From: Arenimonas soli
GTDB lineage: Bacteria > Pseudomonadota > Gammaproteobacteria > Xanthomonadales > Xanthomonadaceae
Reading direction: 5' to 3'
DNA: 64,000 bases
Assembly (NCBI RefSeq): GCF_014643775.1
Contig: NZ_BMKC01000002.1
Span: 186,001-250,000 of the forward strand
The notes under the pieces were generated by a model that had not been told where the DNA came from, did not search any database, and was given only the letters and a program-made list of their open reading frames with translations. Shown here in pieces: positions 50,471 to 59,622 of this stretch; the stretch's first letter is position 1; each line of letters begins with the position of its first letter. The position numbers and the translations under genes are program-made.

Positions 50471-50539
50471 GGCCGGATACAGGCAGGCCCGCCGTCGGGC
50501 GGTCCTGCCCGCATCCGCCCGGAACCCGCCGCCACGCCC

Positions 50540-53065
50540 TCAGAACGTCTGCGTGTAACGCAGGTAGGGCGTGCGCCCGTACGACTCGTACAAGTTGAAG
50601 TTGAACGGCCGCCCGGAGAAGGTCCGCAGCGACGGGTAGCGGTCGCCGATGTTGTTTACGCCCGCCGACAGGGTCGCCCGCCACGGCGTCTGCCAGGCCA
50701 GGTTCACGTCGTGGGTGACGTAACTGCCGACCGTATTGTTGGCACTGCCGCTGGACTGGCCCTGGATGCCATGGGCCCGCCAGCCGATGCTCAGGTCGCC
50801 CAGCGACCAGGTCGTCGCCAGCCGCGCACGCGTTTCGGGGTAACCGAAGCGGCCCTCGAACCGGGAGCCGGCGCCGCCAGCGCTCAGGATCTCGTAACGC
50901 AGCAGCCGCGACACCGCCAGCTCGCTGCCCAGCTCGCCGTAGCGGCCCAGGCTCAGCTCCGTCGCGACCACCAGGTCCAGCGCGTCCACCTCCACCGCGC
51001 CACCGTTGCCGAAACCGACCACGACCTCGCGCACGCTTCCGTCGGCCGCGCGGAATACGCCCAGGCCATCGGGAAGCGGACCGAAGATCGACGGATTGAG
51101 CTCGGAATTGACCAGGTCCTGCGCCCGGTATCGGTCAATGCTGTCCTCCACCCGGGTGCGCGTGTAATCGAGCGAAAAGCGCAGGGCGTCCAGCGGCTGG
51201 TACACGACGCCGGCGCCCAGGTGTTCGGATTGTTCCGAGGCCAGCAGGGGATTGCCGATCGCCACCACCGGTACCTGCACCTGGCAGAAAGAGGGCTGCC
51301 CGAGCACGCTGCAAGTCTGCGGATCGTTGATGAATTCGTTGGACGGGGAGGGCAGCTGGGTCGTGATGTCCAGGCCCGGCGTCCGGAAAGCCTGTCCCCA
51401 CTGTGCCCGCAGCGTCAGTACGTCCAGCGGCTGCCAGCGCAGGTTGGCCTGGGGTGAGAACTGCCCGTCCAGGCGGTCGAAGTCGTCGTAGCGGGCGGCC
51501 AGCGTCAGGTCCAGACGGGGCGTGAACGGCAGGCGCCACTCGGCGAACACCGCGGTGTAGTCGCGGTCGCCGCCCGCTGAATTGCCTGCGGTTCCCAGGA
51601 CACGCCCGGCTTCGGACAGGCTGTCGTATTTGTCGCGAAAGCGGGTCGTGACCCGCTCCGCGCCGATCACCGCTTGCGAGGTGCCGCCGGCCATTCCGAA
51701 CAACGATGCATTCAGCGTGGCGAAGACCGTGTCCTCCCGCATGCTGGCCTCACGGCTGATGGTGGCCTGCAGCGAGGAAAGGACGTCCGGCGAGGCGCCG
51801 AAGGGGTCGGACAGGTCGTAACGACCATCGTTCGCCAGCTGGTTGGCCAGGTCGGAGACGACATAACCTCGCCCCAGTTCGACGTACTTGTAGTCGGTGC
51901 GGCGCAGGCCGAAGTCCAGGCCGATGGTGTCGGTCAGCTGGCCCTGGAAGCCCACCAGGTAGTCGGCATTGGTGGTGTCGGTGAAGTTGTCGCGATTCCC
52001 GGCCGCGGCGAAGCGATGGTGGTAGTAGGTCGGCAGGCCATCGGTGGTGCCGGGCGCGCAGCCGGGCGCGCCGCAGGCGACGCCACCGTTGATGTCGTTC
52101 GGCGTGCCGTCGTCGACCACCACCTCGCCCGGGGTGGGCGCGTAGCGACCAAACGAACTGACAAGCGTCACGCTGGCGCTGGCGTGGACCTGCCAACGGT
52201 CGTTGATCTGGTGCTCGCCGCGCAGGAATACCGAGGTGTTGGCGACCTTGGCTTCGTTGGCGGCGACGTCGTTGAAGTCGAACGAACACACGCCCGTGGA
52301 AAGCAGGTAGAAGGCGCCCTGGTCGCAGGAGAAGCCCGGCACGGCCTCGAACGCCTGGGTGTCCCAGTTGTAGTAATTGTTGCCGAACAGGCCGACGCCG
52401 CGGGCTTCCCCGCCGATCTGGTCGCGGGTGAAGAGCATGCCCCGGCGCGCCTTGGCGGCGCCACCGACCAAGCGCGTGCGTTCGGAACCGACGCCGAACA
52501 CCATGGACATGTCGTCCAGGTCGCCGCCCCTGACTTCGCTGGAGGCATGCCCCACGCGGAGCTGGACGCCGTCGAAGTGGCGCCGGGTCACCAGGTTCAC
52601 GACGCCGCCCACGGCATCCTGTCCATGGATGGCGGACGCCCCGCCCGCATACACCTCGATGCGCTCGACCAGGGCCAGCGGAATGACGTTGAGGTCCGCG
52701 CCGTAAGACGCCGATACCGGGCTGGCTGCCATCCGTCGGCCGTCCACCAGGACCAGCGTTCGCCCGGCGCCAAGCCCGCGAAGGTCGATATTGGCCAGGG
52801 CCTGCGCACTCGAACCCGACTGCGGACGGAAGTTGCCGAACGACGCCTGCGGCAGGTCGCGCAGCACGTCGGCAAGCAGGACATGGCCCGACGCATCGAT
52901 CTGCGCGCGGTCGATCACCACCAGGGGCAGGGCATCCGGGGCCTGCGCCAGGCGTGAAGCCGTCACCGCCGCGACGTCGGCCGGATCCTGCGCGTAGGCG
53001 GCGCCGCTGGCCAGGGCGCAGGCCAGGGCAATACGGATGGAGGTGGTCAGCGGGCGGTTGCGCAT
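50540..53065 (-). CDS. TonB-dependent outer-membrane receptor
   Basis: 841 residues. The signal peptide (1-25) ends AYAQ. The plug domain (about 45-160) includes LADVLRDLPQASFGNF, NIDLRGLGAGRTLVLVDGRR and VERIEVYAGGASAIHGQDAVGGVVN (split at IEVYAGGASAIHG). The 22-strand barrel follows, with C-terminal RTPYLRYTQTF ending in Phe. It imports a ligand unknown from sequence; the lack of siderophore or B12 genes nearby gives no hint. Two cysteine pairs in long loops (about 245-262 and 325-331) may be disulfides. It is transcribed alone. Confidence 0.93.
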   Translation of the reverse strand: MRNRPLTTSIRIALACALASGAAYAQDPADVAAVTASRLAQAPDALPLVVIDRAQIDASGHVLLADVLRDLPQASFGNFRPQSGSSAQALANIDLRGLGAGRTLVLVDGRRMAASPVSASYGADLNVIPLALVERIEVYAGGASAIHGQDAVGGVVNLVTRRHFDGVQLRVGHASSEVRGGDLDDMSMVFGVGSERTRLVGGAAKARRGMLFTRDQIGGEARGVGLFGNNYYNWDTQAFEAVPGFSCDQGAFYLLSTGVCSFDFNDVAANEAKVANTSVFLRGEHQINDRWQVHASASVTLVSSFGRYAPTPGEVVVDDGTPNDINGGVACGAPGCAPGTTDGLPTYYHHRFAAAGNRDNFTDTTNADYLVGFQGQLTDTIGLDFGLRRTDYKYVELGRGYVVSDLANQLANDGRYDLSDPFGASPDVLSSLQATISREASMREDTVFATLNASLFGMAGGTSQAVIGAERVTTRFRDKYDSLSEAGRVLGTAGNSAGGDRDYTAVFAEWRLPFTPRLDLTLAARYDDFDRLDGQFSPQANLRWQPLDVLTLRAQWGQAFRTPGLDITTQLPSPSNEFINDPQTCSVLGQPSFCQVQVPVVAIGNPLLASEQSEHLGAGVVYQPLDALRFSLDYTRTRVEDSIDRYRAQDLVNSELNPSIFGPLPDGLGVFRAADGSVREVVVGFGNGGAVEVDALDLVVATELSLGRYGELGSELAVSRLLRYEILSAGGAGSRFEGRFGYPETRARLATTWSLGDLSIGWRAHGIQGQSSGSANNTVGSYVTHDVNLAWQTPWRATLSAGVNNIGDRYPSLRTFSGRPFNFNLYESYGRTPYLRYTQTF

Positions 53066-53145
53066 GGGGGAGCGGATTCCATGAGGGGGCGAAGCCCAAC
53101 ATAGCCGCCGGCTGGCGATATCGGAAGGCTTCCCGGCCCGATAAG

Positions 53146-53173
53146 AAAAAGGCCCACACGAAGTGGGCCTTTT
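53146..53173 (-). terminator. Intrinsic terminator of oleA
   Basis: Stem GGCCCAC / GTGGGCC extended by A-T pairs (AAA...TTT), loop of five bases; on the minus strand followed by TTTTTCTT. It lies about 20 bases after the oleA stop and could also act on weak plus-strand transcripts (TTTT on that side). Confidence 0.85.
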
Positions 53174-53194
53174 CGCTTACCTGCTAAGGGTGGC

Positions 53195-54211
53195 TTACCA
53201 CTCGACTTCGGCCATCGAGCAGTTCAGGCCCGAGCCGATGCCCAGCAGGGCAACGCGGTCGCCCTTCTTGAGGCGGCCCATTTCCTTGAGCTTGCTAAGC
53301 ACGATCGGCACCGAGGCCGGGCCGATGTTGCCGTGCTCGGCGAAGATGGTGAGCACCTTCTTGGGGTCGATGCCGAAAGCCTTGATGAAGGCCTGGGTGT
53401 GCACCTGCGACACCTGGTGGATGACGAACTCGTCGAGCTCCTCGACCACCCAGCCCAACGCCTGGCGGGCGGCGCCGAAGGTGGCGGTGGCCAGCTTCAG
53501 GCCTTCGATGAGCAGCATGCGGGTGTCGGTGACCATGCGGTCGAGGTTGCCGCGGCACAGGGTGTTCCACTGCGTGGCGGCCTTGGTGACGCCGCCCTTG
53601 TACCTCGGCGCGTCGGGGGTGAGCTCGCTGCGCGAAAGCACCATCGCGGCGGCGCCGCAGCCCAGGGTAAGGGTGGCCAGTTCGTTGCGGAACTGTTCCT
53701 CGGTGACGTCCGGGCCGCTGAGGCGTTCGAGCGTCTTCTTGTAGGCCAGGTTGGCGGTTTCGCCGTCGACGACCAGGGCGTAGTCGATCTCGCCGCGTTC
53801 GATCATGCGGCTGGCGATGTCCATGCCATTGATGAAGGCCAGGCAGGCGTTGGCGACGTCGAAGTTCTGGCAGTTTTCGCCCAGGCCCAGGTTGCCCGAC
53901 ACGATCGAGGCCGTGGACGGCTCGAGGTAGTCGCGGCTGACCGACGTGTTGACCAGCAGGCCCACCCGGGCGCGGTCGATGCCGGCGTCGGCCAGCGCCT
54001 TTTCGGCGGCCAGCGTCGCGGCGTCGGAGGCCTGGACCTCGTCGTCCCAGAGGCGACGGGCAAAGATGCCGGCGATGTCCTGCAGGACGTCGGTCTTGAT
54101 GCCCAGGCGGTCCATGGTGGGCTGCAGCTGGGCATTGATGTCGGCCGAGCTCAGGCGATGCGGGGCATCGATGTGCGCCAGGCCGGCGATGGAGACGTTC
54201 TTGAACAGCAT
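53195..54211 (-). CDS. oleA: OleA, Claisen-condensing thiolase-fold enzyme
   Basis: 338 residues, the size of Xanthomonas OleA. Cys123 (ANACLAFING), His265 (VIHQVSQVH), Asn295 (HGNIGP) and Glu97 (DYLEPST) match the spacing of the catalytic Cys, His, Asn and Glu of the structurally studied OleA. It condenses two fatty acyl-CoAs head-to-head to a 2-alkyl-3-keto acid. It is about 11 kb from oleBCD, on the same strand, with a terminator of its own. Confidence 0.95.
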   Translation of the reverse strand: MLFKNVSIAGLAHIDAPHRLSSADINAQLQPTMDRLGIKTDVLQDIAGIFARRLWDDEVQASDAATLAAEKALADAGIDRARVGLLVNTSVSRDYLEPSTASIVSGNLGLGENCQNFDVANACLAFINGMDIASRMIERGEIDYALVVDGETANLAYKKTLERLSGPDVTEEQFRNELATLTLGCGAAAMVLSRSELTPDAPRYKGGVTKAATQWNTLCRGNLDRMVTDTRMLLIEGLKLATATFGAARQALGWVVEELDEFVIHQVSQVHTQAFIKAFGIDPKKVLTIFAEHGNIGPASVPIVLSKLKEMGRLKKGDRVALLGIGSGLNCSMAEVEW

Positions 54212-54313
54212 AAGCGGGCATGCCCAGCGTTAGGGAAACCCGTCAAAGTTACCCGTTTCGCCCCGACCGCTCAACTTAAAGCCGCTGCCGGACGTGAAGG
54301 CGGGACGCCCGTC

Positions 54314-54706
54314 TCAGTCTTCGATGGGATAGGTCTCGGCCCGGTCGTCCGTGGCCGCGGGGCCCGACGGGGCGCCGGCGGCCGGCATCGCGCCGCGGCA
54401 GCGGTAGGCCAGGAAGCGCTGCTCGCCGTCGTCGGGTTCGCCCTTGGGCTGCACGGTGTCGGCCGAAAGGCCCGGGGCTTCGTTGCGGGCCAGCGTCTCG
54501 AGTTCGTCGCGCACCTTGATGTTGTTGCGCTCGTAGGGGCCCAGCCGGTCACGCACGGACACCGATACCTCGCCGCGCTTCTCGCACGCCGACAGGTCCT
54601 GTCCGGCGGCGGCCACCTTCACCGCGGCACCTCCCGGCGCCATCTTCACCCAGGTGCAGCCACCGAGGGCGGCGACGAGGACGGCACTGATCACGAGATG
54701 GCGCAT
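54314..54706 (-). CDS. DUF4156-like lipoprotein
   Basis: 130 residues from an ATG at 54706. The signal segment ends in lipobox ALGGC, so Cys16 should be lipidated. A glycine/alanine linker is followed by LSACEKRGEVSVSVRD...YERNNIKVRDELETLARNEA, the pattern of DUF4156 proteins, and AYRCRG near the C-terminus. The two later cysteines probably form a disulfide. The function is unknown. It lies between oleA and the M16 peptidase on the same strand. Confidence 0.85.
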   Translation of the reverse strand: MRHLVISAVLVAALGGCTWVKMAPGGAAVKVAAAGQDLSACEKRGEVSVSVRDRLGPYERNNIKVRDELETLARNEAPGLSADTVQPKGEPDDGEQRFLAYRCRGAMPAAGAPSGPAATDDRAETYPIED

Positions 54707-54801
54707 GCGGCGGTACTCCCTTGGTGGAACACGGAATGTCGGAAATGACACGGGCGGGATTGTCGCCCCGCCCGTGCTGAACCGGCAATGTATCGCGCCG
54801 C

Positions 54802-57660
54802 TTATTCGCCGACGGGCTTGCCGTCGGCGTCGATCACCTGCACCTGGCCCAGGTCGAGGCCGCGGATGCCTTCCTCGATCTTGGACAGGTCGCCCACGAC
54901 CACCCAGGTCAGGGCGGAGGGCTGGATGGTGCCCGCGGCGGCGTTGACGACCTCGGGGGTCAGCGCTTCGATCTTCGCCTGGCGCTGCACCACGTAATCG
55001 TCCGGGCGCTGGTAGCGCACGATGCCCGCGATGGCGCCGAGCACGGCGCTGGCGGTTTCATACGACCCCGGCAGGCTGCGGATTTCGCTGGCCTGGATCT
55101 TGGCCACTTCCTCCGGGCTGGCCGGCGCCTCGCCGGTGGCGTACTGGCTGATCTCGCGCTGCAGTTCGGCCATCGACTCGGCGGTCTTGTCGATCTGCAC
55201 CGCCGCGTAGGCCAGCCACGGGCGCTGGCCCTTGGCCGCCTGCACGAAGCTGTAGCTGCCGTAGGCCCAGTGCTTGTCCTCGCGCAGGTTCATGTTGAGC
55301 CGCGAGCTGAACTCGCCGCCCAGCACCGAGTTGGCGATCTCGAACTCGGTCGCCTTCGGGTCCATCGTCGACGGTGCCAGCTGGCCCACGAATATGTTGG
55401 CCTGGATGGCACCCGGCTGGTCGACCAGGAACACGCGCGGCTTGGCCGGCAGGTCCACGCCGCCGATTTCCGGCAGCGCCGGGACCGTGCCCTGGCCACG
55501 CCAGCCGCCCAGGTGCTTTTCGAGCACCGGCACGATTTCCGCCATGGTGGTGTCGCCGACCACGATCAGCGTGGCGCCCTCGGGGCGCACAAAATCGCGG
55601 TGGTAGGCCAGCAGGTCGTCGCGGGTCAGCGAGGCGATGGACGCCTCTTCGCCGGTGCCCGAGAACGGGATGGCGTAGGGATGGCCTTCTCCGTACAGCA
55701 GCGGCGGCAGCAGGCGCAGGGCGGACGAGTTCGGCCGGGCCTTTTCCTGCTTGATGGTGGAAATCCAGCCCTGGCGCACGCGTTCGATCTCGTTGTGCTC
55801 GAAGCGCGGCGTGCGCAGCATGGTGGCGAACAGCTTCACCGATGCGTCGAGATTTTCCTTAAGCGCCGACAGGTAGGCGCTGCCGCCGTCGAGCGCGGCG
55901 CTGGCGCCGAGGTTGGCGCCCAGGCGCTCGGCCTCATTGCTGAAACCCAGGGCGTCGTACTTGCCGGCACCTTCGTCGAGCATGCCCATGGTGAAGCTGG
56001 CGGTGCCGAGCTTGCGGCCGGCGTCGGCGACGTAGCCGCCGGGCAGCTGCAGGCTCATCTGCACGATCGGCAGGCCCGGGCGTTCGGCCAGTACGACGGT
56101 GACGCCGTTGGACAGCGTCGAGCGCTGCAGTTCGGGGAACATCAGGTCCGGGAATTCGGCGGTGACCGGCGGGCCCTGGCTACGGTCGACCTTGGTTTCT
56201 ACGGTGCGGTATTTCGGGTCCGCCGGCGGCACCTCGGCCATGTCCGGGTGCGAGTCGCTTTCTTGCTCGACCGTGGCCACGCGGTCGCCCGGCGTCACCA
56301 CCATGGTGTGGTCGCCCTTGGCCAGCCAACGCTGGCCGGCGGCCTGGATGTCGGCGACGGTGGCGGATTCGATGGTGGCCATGCCTTCGCGGAAACAGCC
56401 GGGGTCCTGCATGTAGACGGTGCACTCGGCCAGGGCATCGGCCTTGCCGCCGAAGCCGCCGATGCGCTCGATGCCGCGGATGAAGCCGGCCTTGAAGATG
56501 GTACGGGCCTGTTCGAGCTCGCTGGCGGTCGGGCCTTCGGCGAGCAGGCGGGTGACCTCCTCTTCGATGGCCTTTTCGACGACCGCCGGGTCAACGCCCG
56601 GCTTCACGTCGGCCTGGATGTAGAACATGCCGCCCAGCTGCGAGCCCCAGGCGGAGGTCGAAACGCGGTCGGCGATCTTGTCGCCGTGCACCAGGCGCTT
56701 GTCCAGGCGCGAGGCGCGCGAGCCACCCAGCACCTGTGAAAGCAGCTGCAGGCGTTCGACGTCGGCGTTGCCGAATTCGGCGATGTTCCAGGTGCGGTAC
56801 ACGCGTGCCTGCGGCACGCGGTCGGTGAATTCATCGCGCGTGGACGTGGTGCGGGGCGCCGGGTCCACCGCCGGCTGGGCCAGGGTCGGGCCGGCCGGGA
56901 TGCCGCCGAAGTATTTGGTGGCCTTTTCCTTCGCCGTTTCCACGTCGATGTCGCCGGCCAGCACCAGCACGGCGTTGTTGGGGCCATACCAGGACTTGAA
57001 GAAGCGCCGCACGTCCTCGAGCGAGGCGGCGTTGAGGTCGGACATCGAACCGATCACCGGCCAGCGGTAGGGGTGGCCCTCGGGATAGCTGGCCTTGAGC
57101 AGGCGCTCGAAGACCTGGCCGTAGGGCTGGTTTTCGCCCTGGCGTTTTTCGTTCTGGACCACGCCGCGCTGTTCGTCCAGCACGTCCTGGCTGACCGCGC
57201 CCAGGAAATGCCCCATGCGGTCCGATTCCATCCACAGCGCCATGTCCAGGGCCGTGGTCGGCACGTTCTGGAAATAGTTGGTGCGGTCGGAGTTGGTGGT
57301 GCCGTTCTGGTTGGTCGCGCCGACCAGCTCGAAGGGCGTGAAGAACTCACCCTCGTGGTTTTCGCTGGACTGGAACATCAGGTGTTCGAACAGGTGCGCG
57401 AAGCCGGTGCGGCCCGGCAGCTCGTTCTTGGAGCCCACGTGGTACCAGATGTTCACCGCCACCACCGGCGCCTTGCGGTCGGTATGCACCACCACGCGCA
57501 GGCCGTTGGGCAGGGTGAACTGCTCGAAGGGGATGTCGGCCTTCACGGCGCTTTCCGCCGCGGCGGCCTGTTCGCTGGCGTACGCCGGCGAGAGGGCGGC
57601 CACGGCGAAGCCAAGGGCGAGCACGAGCGCACGCAGGCGCGGTTGACGGGTCTGGGTCAT
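54802..57660 (-). CDS. M16-family zinc metalloprotease (pitrilysin/insulinase type)
   Basis: 952 residues with a signal peptide (ALVLALGFAVAALSPAYAS). The inverted zinc motif HxxEH is intact at His89-Glu92-His93 (AHLFEHLMF), and a downstream Glu in GVVQNEKRQGENQP completes the site. The second half is a degenerate repeat of the catalytic domain without HxxEH, as usual for two-domain periplasmic M16 enzymes. It degrades peptides within a closed chamber. It is transcribed alone, divergent from the SDR gene. Confidence 0.95.
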   Translation of the reverse strand: MTQTRQPRLRALVLALGFAVAALSPAYASEQAAAAESAVKADIPFEQFTLPNGLRVVVHTDRKAPVVAVNIWYHVGSKNELPGRTGFAHLFEHLMFQSSENHEGEFFTPFELVGATNQNGTTNSDRTNYFQNVPTTALDMALWMESDRMGHFLGAVSQDVLDEQRGVVQNEKRQGENQPYGQVFERLLKASYPEGHPYRWPVIGSMSDLNAASLEDVRRFFKSWYGPNNAVLVLAGDIDVETAKEKATKYFGGIPAGPTLAQPAVDPAPRTTSTRDEFTDRVPQARVYRTWNIAEFGNADVERLQLLSQVLGGSRASRLDKRLVHGDKIADRVSTSAWGSQLGGMFYIQADVKPGVDPAVVEKAIEEEVTRLLAEGPTASELEQARTIFKAGFIRGIERIGGFGGKADALAECTVYMQDPGCFREGMATIESATVADIQAAGQRWLAKGDHTMVVTPGDRVATVEQESDSHPDMAEVPPADPKYRTVETKVDRSQGPPVTAEFPDLMFPELQRSTLSNGVTVVLAERPGLPIVQMSLQLPGGYVADAGRKLGTASFTMGMLDEGAGKYDALGFSNEAERLGANLGASAALDGGSAYLSALKENLDASVKLFATMLRTPRFEHNEIERVRQGWISTIKQEKARPNSSALRLLPPLLYGEGHPYAIPFSGTGEEASIASLTRDDLLAYHRDFVRPEGATLIVVGDTTMAEIVPVLEKHLGGWRGQGTVPALPEIGGVDLPAKPRVFLVDQPGAIQANIFVGQLAPSTMDPKATEFEIANSVLGGEFSSRLNMNLREDKHWAYGSYSFVQAAKGQRPWLAYAAVQIDKTAESMAELQREISQYATGEAPASPEEVAKIQASEIRSLPGSYETASAVLGAIAGIVRYQRPDDYVVQRQAKIEALTPEVVNAAAGTIQPSALTWVVVGDLSKIEEGIRGLDLGQVQVIDADGKPVGE

Positions 57661-57759
57661 GCGTGGGTTCCTGTGGAATCGGTCCGGGACGTCGCGAAGC
57701 CCTGAATCCTAGCCTGCCTTGACGGGCCATACACTAGGCCGGAGGCCATAGTCGGAGGC

Positions 57760-58473
57760 ATGGATGTGAAAACCACACGAACCGTGATCGTCACCGGGGC
57801 CAACCGGGGGCTGGGCCTGGAATTCACGCGCCAGCTGCTGGCGCGCGGCGACCGCGTGGTGGCCGGCTGCCGCCAGCCCGGCCACGCCGACGCCCTCACC
57901 GAGCTGGCCGCCGCCTATCCCGGCCACGTGCACGTGGTGCCGCTGGACGTGGCCGACGAGCGGTCGCGCGCGGCTTTCGTGGCAGAAGTCGCGGCCGGCC
58001 ACGAGGCCGTCGACCTGCTGGTGAACAACGCCGGCGTTCTGCCCCCGGGCGAACGCTTCGGCCAGATCGAAGCCGCGGTGCTGGAACAGACCCTGCGCGT
58101 GAACACCGTCGCGCCGCTGATGCTGGCCCAGGCGCTGGCGCCGCTGCTGGCCCGGGGCACGCGGCCACGGGTGTTCAACATCTCCTCGCGGTTGGGGGCC
58201 ATCGCGCTGGCGACGTCCTTCGGCACGCCCAGCTACGCCATCAGCAAGGCGGCGCTGAACATGGCCACGGTGCAGATGGCGCACGCGCTCAAGCCCCTGG
58301 GCATCGGCGTGCTGGCGGCAAGCCCCGGTTGGGTGCGCACGGAAATGGGCGGCGAAAAGGCGCCGGTGACCGCCCGGGAATCGGTGCACGAGCTGCTGGA
58401 CATGCTCGACCGCCGCCCGGACCTGGGCGCCGGCGAGTTCGTCGACCGCAGCGGCGCGCCGCTGCCATGGTGA
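57760..58473 (+). CDS. Short-chain dehydrogenase/reductase
   Basis: 237 residues. Classic SDR motifs: TGANRGLGL (cofactor loop), NNAGVLPP, active-site Ser in NISSRLG, and SYAISKAALN with the Tyr-x-x-x-Lys pair. It oxidises or reduces an alcohol/ketone with NAD(P)(H); the substrate is unknown. The C-terminal ...SGAPLPW is shortened relative to typical 250-residue members. Its stop overlaps the next start by seven bases, so the two are coupled. Confidence 0.93.
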   Translation: MDVKTTRTVIVTGANRGLGLEFTRQLLARGDRVVAGCRQPGHADALTELAAAYPGHVHVVPLDVADERSRAAFVAEVAAGHEAVDLLVNNAGVLPPGERFGQIEAAVLEQTLRVNTVAPLMLAQALAPLLARGTRPRVFNISSRLGAIALATSFGTPSYAISKAALNMATVQMAHALKPLGIGVLAASPGWVRTEMGGEKAPVTARESVHELLDMLDRRPDLGAGEFVDRSGAPLPW

Positions 58474-59249
58474 GCCTGCGCCACGTGCTGCTTGCCTGCC
58501 TGGCGCTGGCACCGCTGCCGGCGCTGGCGGCGCTGGGTTTCCAGGAAGCCTCGGCGCGCGACCCGGACACCGGCGACCTGCTCTACACCGAAGACCACCT
58601 GCTCAGGCACCAGGACCAGCAGCTGCGCCAGCGGCTGGTGGTGTACCGCTGCGCCGACGGCACGGCCTTCGCCCGCAAGCGCGTGGACTACGCCGCATCG
58701 GCGCTTGCGCCGGCCTTCCATTTCGAGGACGTGCGTCTGGGCTATCGCGAAGGCCTGCGCCGCGGCGGCGCCGACACGCAGCTGTGGGTGCAGGCCTCGG
58801 CCGGCGACGCCGAACGCAGCGCGACGCTCGACGCCGGCGCCGGCCTGGTCGCCGACGCGGGCTTCGACGAGTTCATCCGACAGCACTGGCAGCCGCTGCT
58901 GGCCGGTGACGCGGTGCCGCTTGAATTCGCGGTGCCCTCGCGGCTCGACAGCTATGGTTTCACCGTGCGCCGGCGTGGCAGCAGCGAGGTCGCGGGCGAA
59001 GGCGCCGAAATCTTCCGCCTGCGCCTGGGCGGGCTGCTGGGCCTGCTGGCGCCGCACATCGACGTGGCCTACGGCCGTGAAAGCCGGCGCCTGCTGTGGT
59101 TCGAAGGCCTGAGCAACCTGCGCGACGACCAGGGCGACGAGCAGCTCCAGACGCGCATCGACTTCCCGCGCCCGGCGCAGCCGGCCAACGAGGCCCGCTG
59201 GCAGGCGCTGGCGTCCGAACCGCTGTCCGCCTGCCGTGTCCGCGGCTGA
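58467..59249 (+). CDS. Exported protein of unknown function (260 aa)
   Basis: It begins with a signal peptide (LLACLALAPLPALA). A possible partner of the upstream SDR by overlapping start. The rest is rich in charged residues with YTEDHLLRHQDQQLRQRLVVY, GFDEFIRQHWQPLL, AVPSRLDSYGFTVRR and VAYGRESRRLLWFEGLSNLR. No named family is recognised. I would expect a periplasmic beta-rich protein. Its 3' end precedes the sigma-54 promoter at 59303. Confidence 0.82.
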   Translation: MVSLRHVLLACLALAPLPALAALGFQEASARDPDTGDLLYTEDHLLRHQDQQLRQRLVVYRCADGTAFARKRVDYAASALAPAFHFEDVRLGYREGLRRGGADTQLWVQASAGDAERSATLDAGAGLVADAGFDEFIRQHWQPLLAGDAVPLEFAVPSRLDSYGFTVRRRGSSEVAGEGAEIFRLRLGGLLGLLAPHIDVAYGRESRRLLWFEGLSNLRDDQGDEQLQTRIDFPRPAQPANEARWQALASEPLSACRVRG

Positions 59250-59272
59250 GCGCGGACACCGTCCTGGCACTG

Positions 59273-59319
59273 CAATGCATTGATTTTAAAGCGAAGACGG
59301 GCTTGGCACGGTTCCTGCT
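59273..59319 (+). promoter_or_regulatory. Sigma-54 promoter with upstream IHF site
   Basis: TTGGCACGGTTCCTGCT (59303-59319) matches the -24/-12 consensus (YTGGCACGNNNNTTGCW) at all but one base, with exactly ten bases between GG and GC. An IHF consensus site (YAANNNNTTGATW; CAATGCATTGATT at 59273-59285) lies about 20 bases upstream. It faces the 75-residue gene at 59353, which also has a GGGAG Shine-Dalgarno. Such promoters need a bacterial enhancer-binding activator. Confidence 0.8.
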
Positions 59320-59352
59320 GCTTTCCTGGCAAGACCGCCCTGGGAGCTTCCC

Positions 59353-59580
59353 ATGACCTACGACCGCCAACTTCGCCGCAGCCTGTTCGCCCTGCCCCTG
59401 GTCGCCGTCGGCCTGCTGGCCGTGCACCTGCCGCCGCCCAGCCTCGGCGACGTGGTGGAAAACGCGGTGGCCGCCGGTCTTGGCTGCGACCCCGCCCGGC
59501 ACAAGGCCGGCCCGCTGGACCTGGCGCGCATGCCCGGCGACCTGGGCCTGCTGACCCGCCGCCTCAACTGCGCGTCCTGA
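59353..59580 (+). CDS. 75-residue exported or membrane protein under sigma-54 control
   Basis: MTYDRQLRRSLFALPLVAVG opens the protein, giving a basic N-terminus and a hydrophobic helix (LFALPLVAVGLLAVHLPPP). The remaining ~45 residues hold two cysteines (Cys45 and Cys73, roughly) and a basic C-terminal part (RMPGDLGLLTRRL). A sigma-54 promoter and IHF site lie directly upstream and a Shine-Dalgarno five bases before the ATG, so the short gene is probably real. I do not recognise a family. Codon use is like the neighbours. Confidence 0.72.
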   Translation: MTYDRQLRRSLFALPLVAVGLLAVHLPPPSLGDVVENAVAAGLGCDPARHKAGPLDLARMPGDLGLLTRRLNCAS

Positions 59581-59622
59581 TCCTGGACCCCGGCCCGGCC
59601 CGGGCGCGGCGATAATGCCGCG

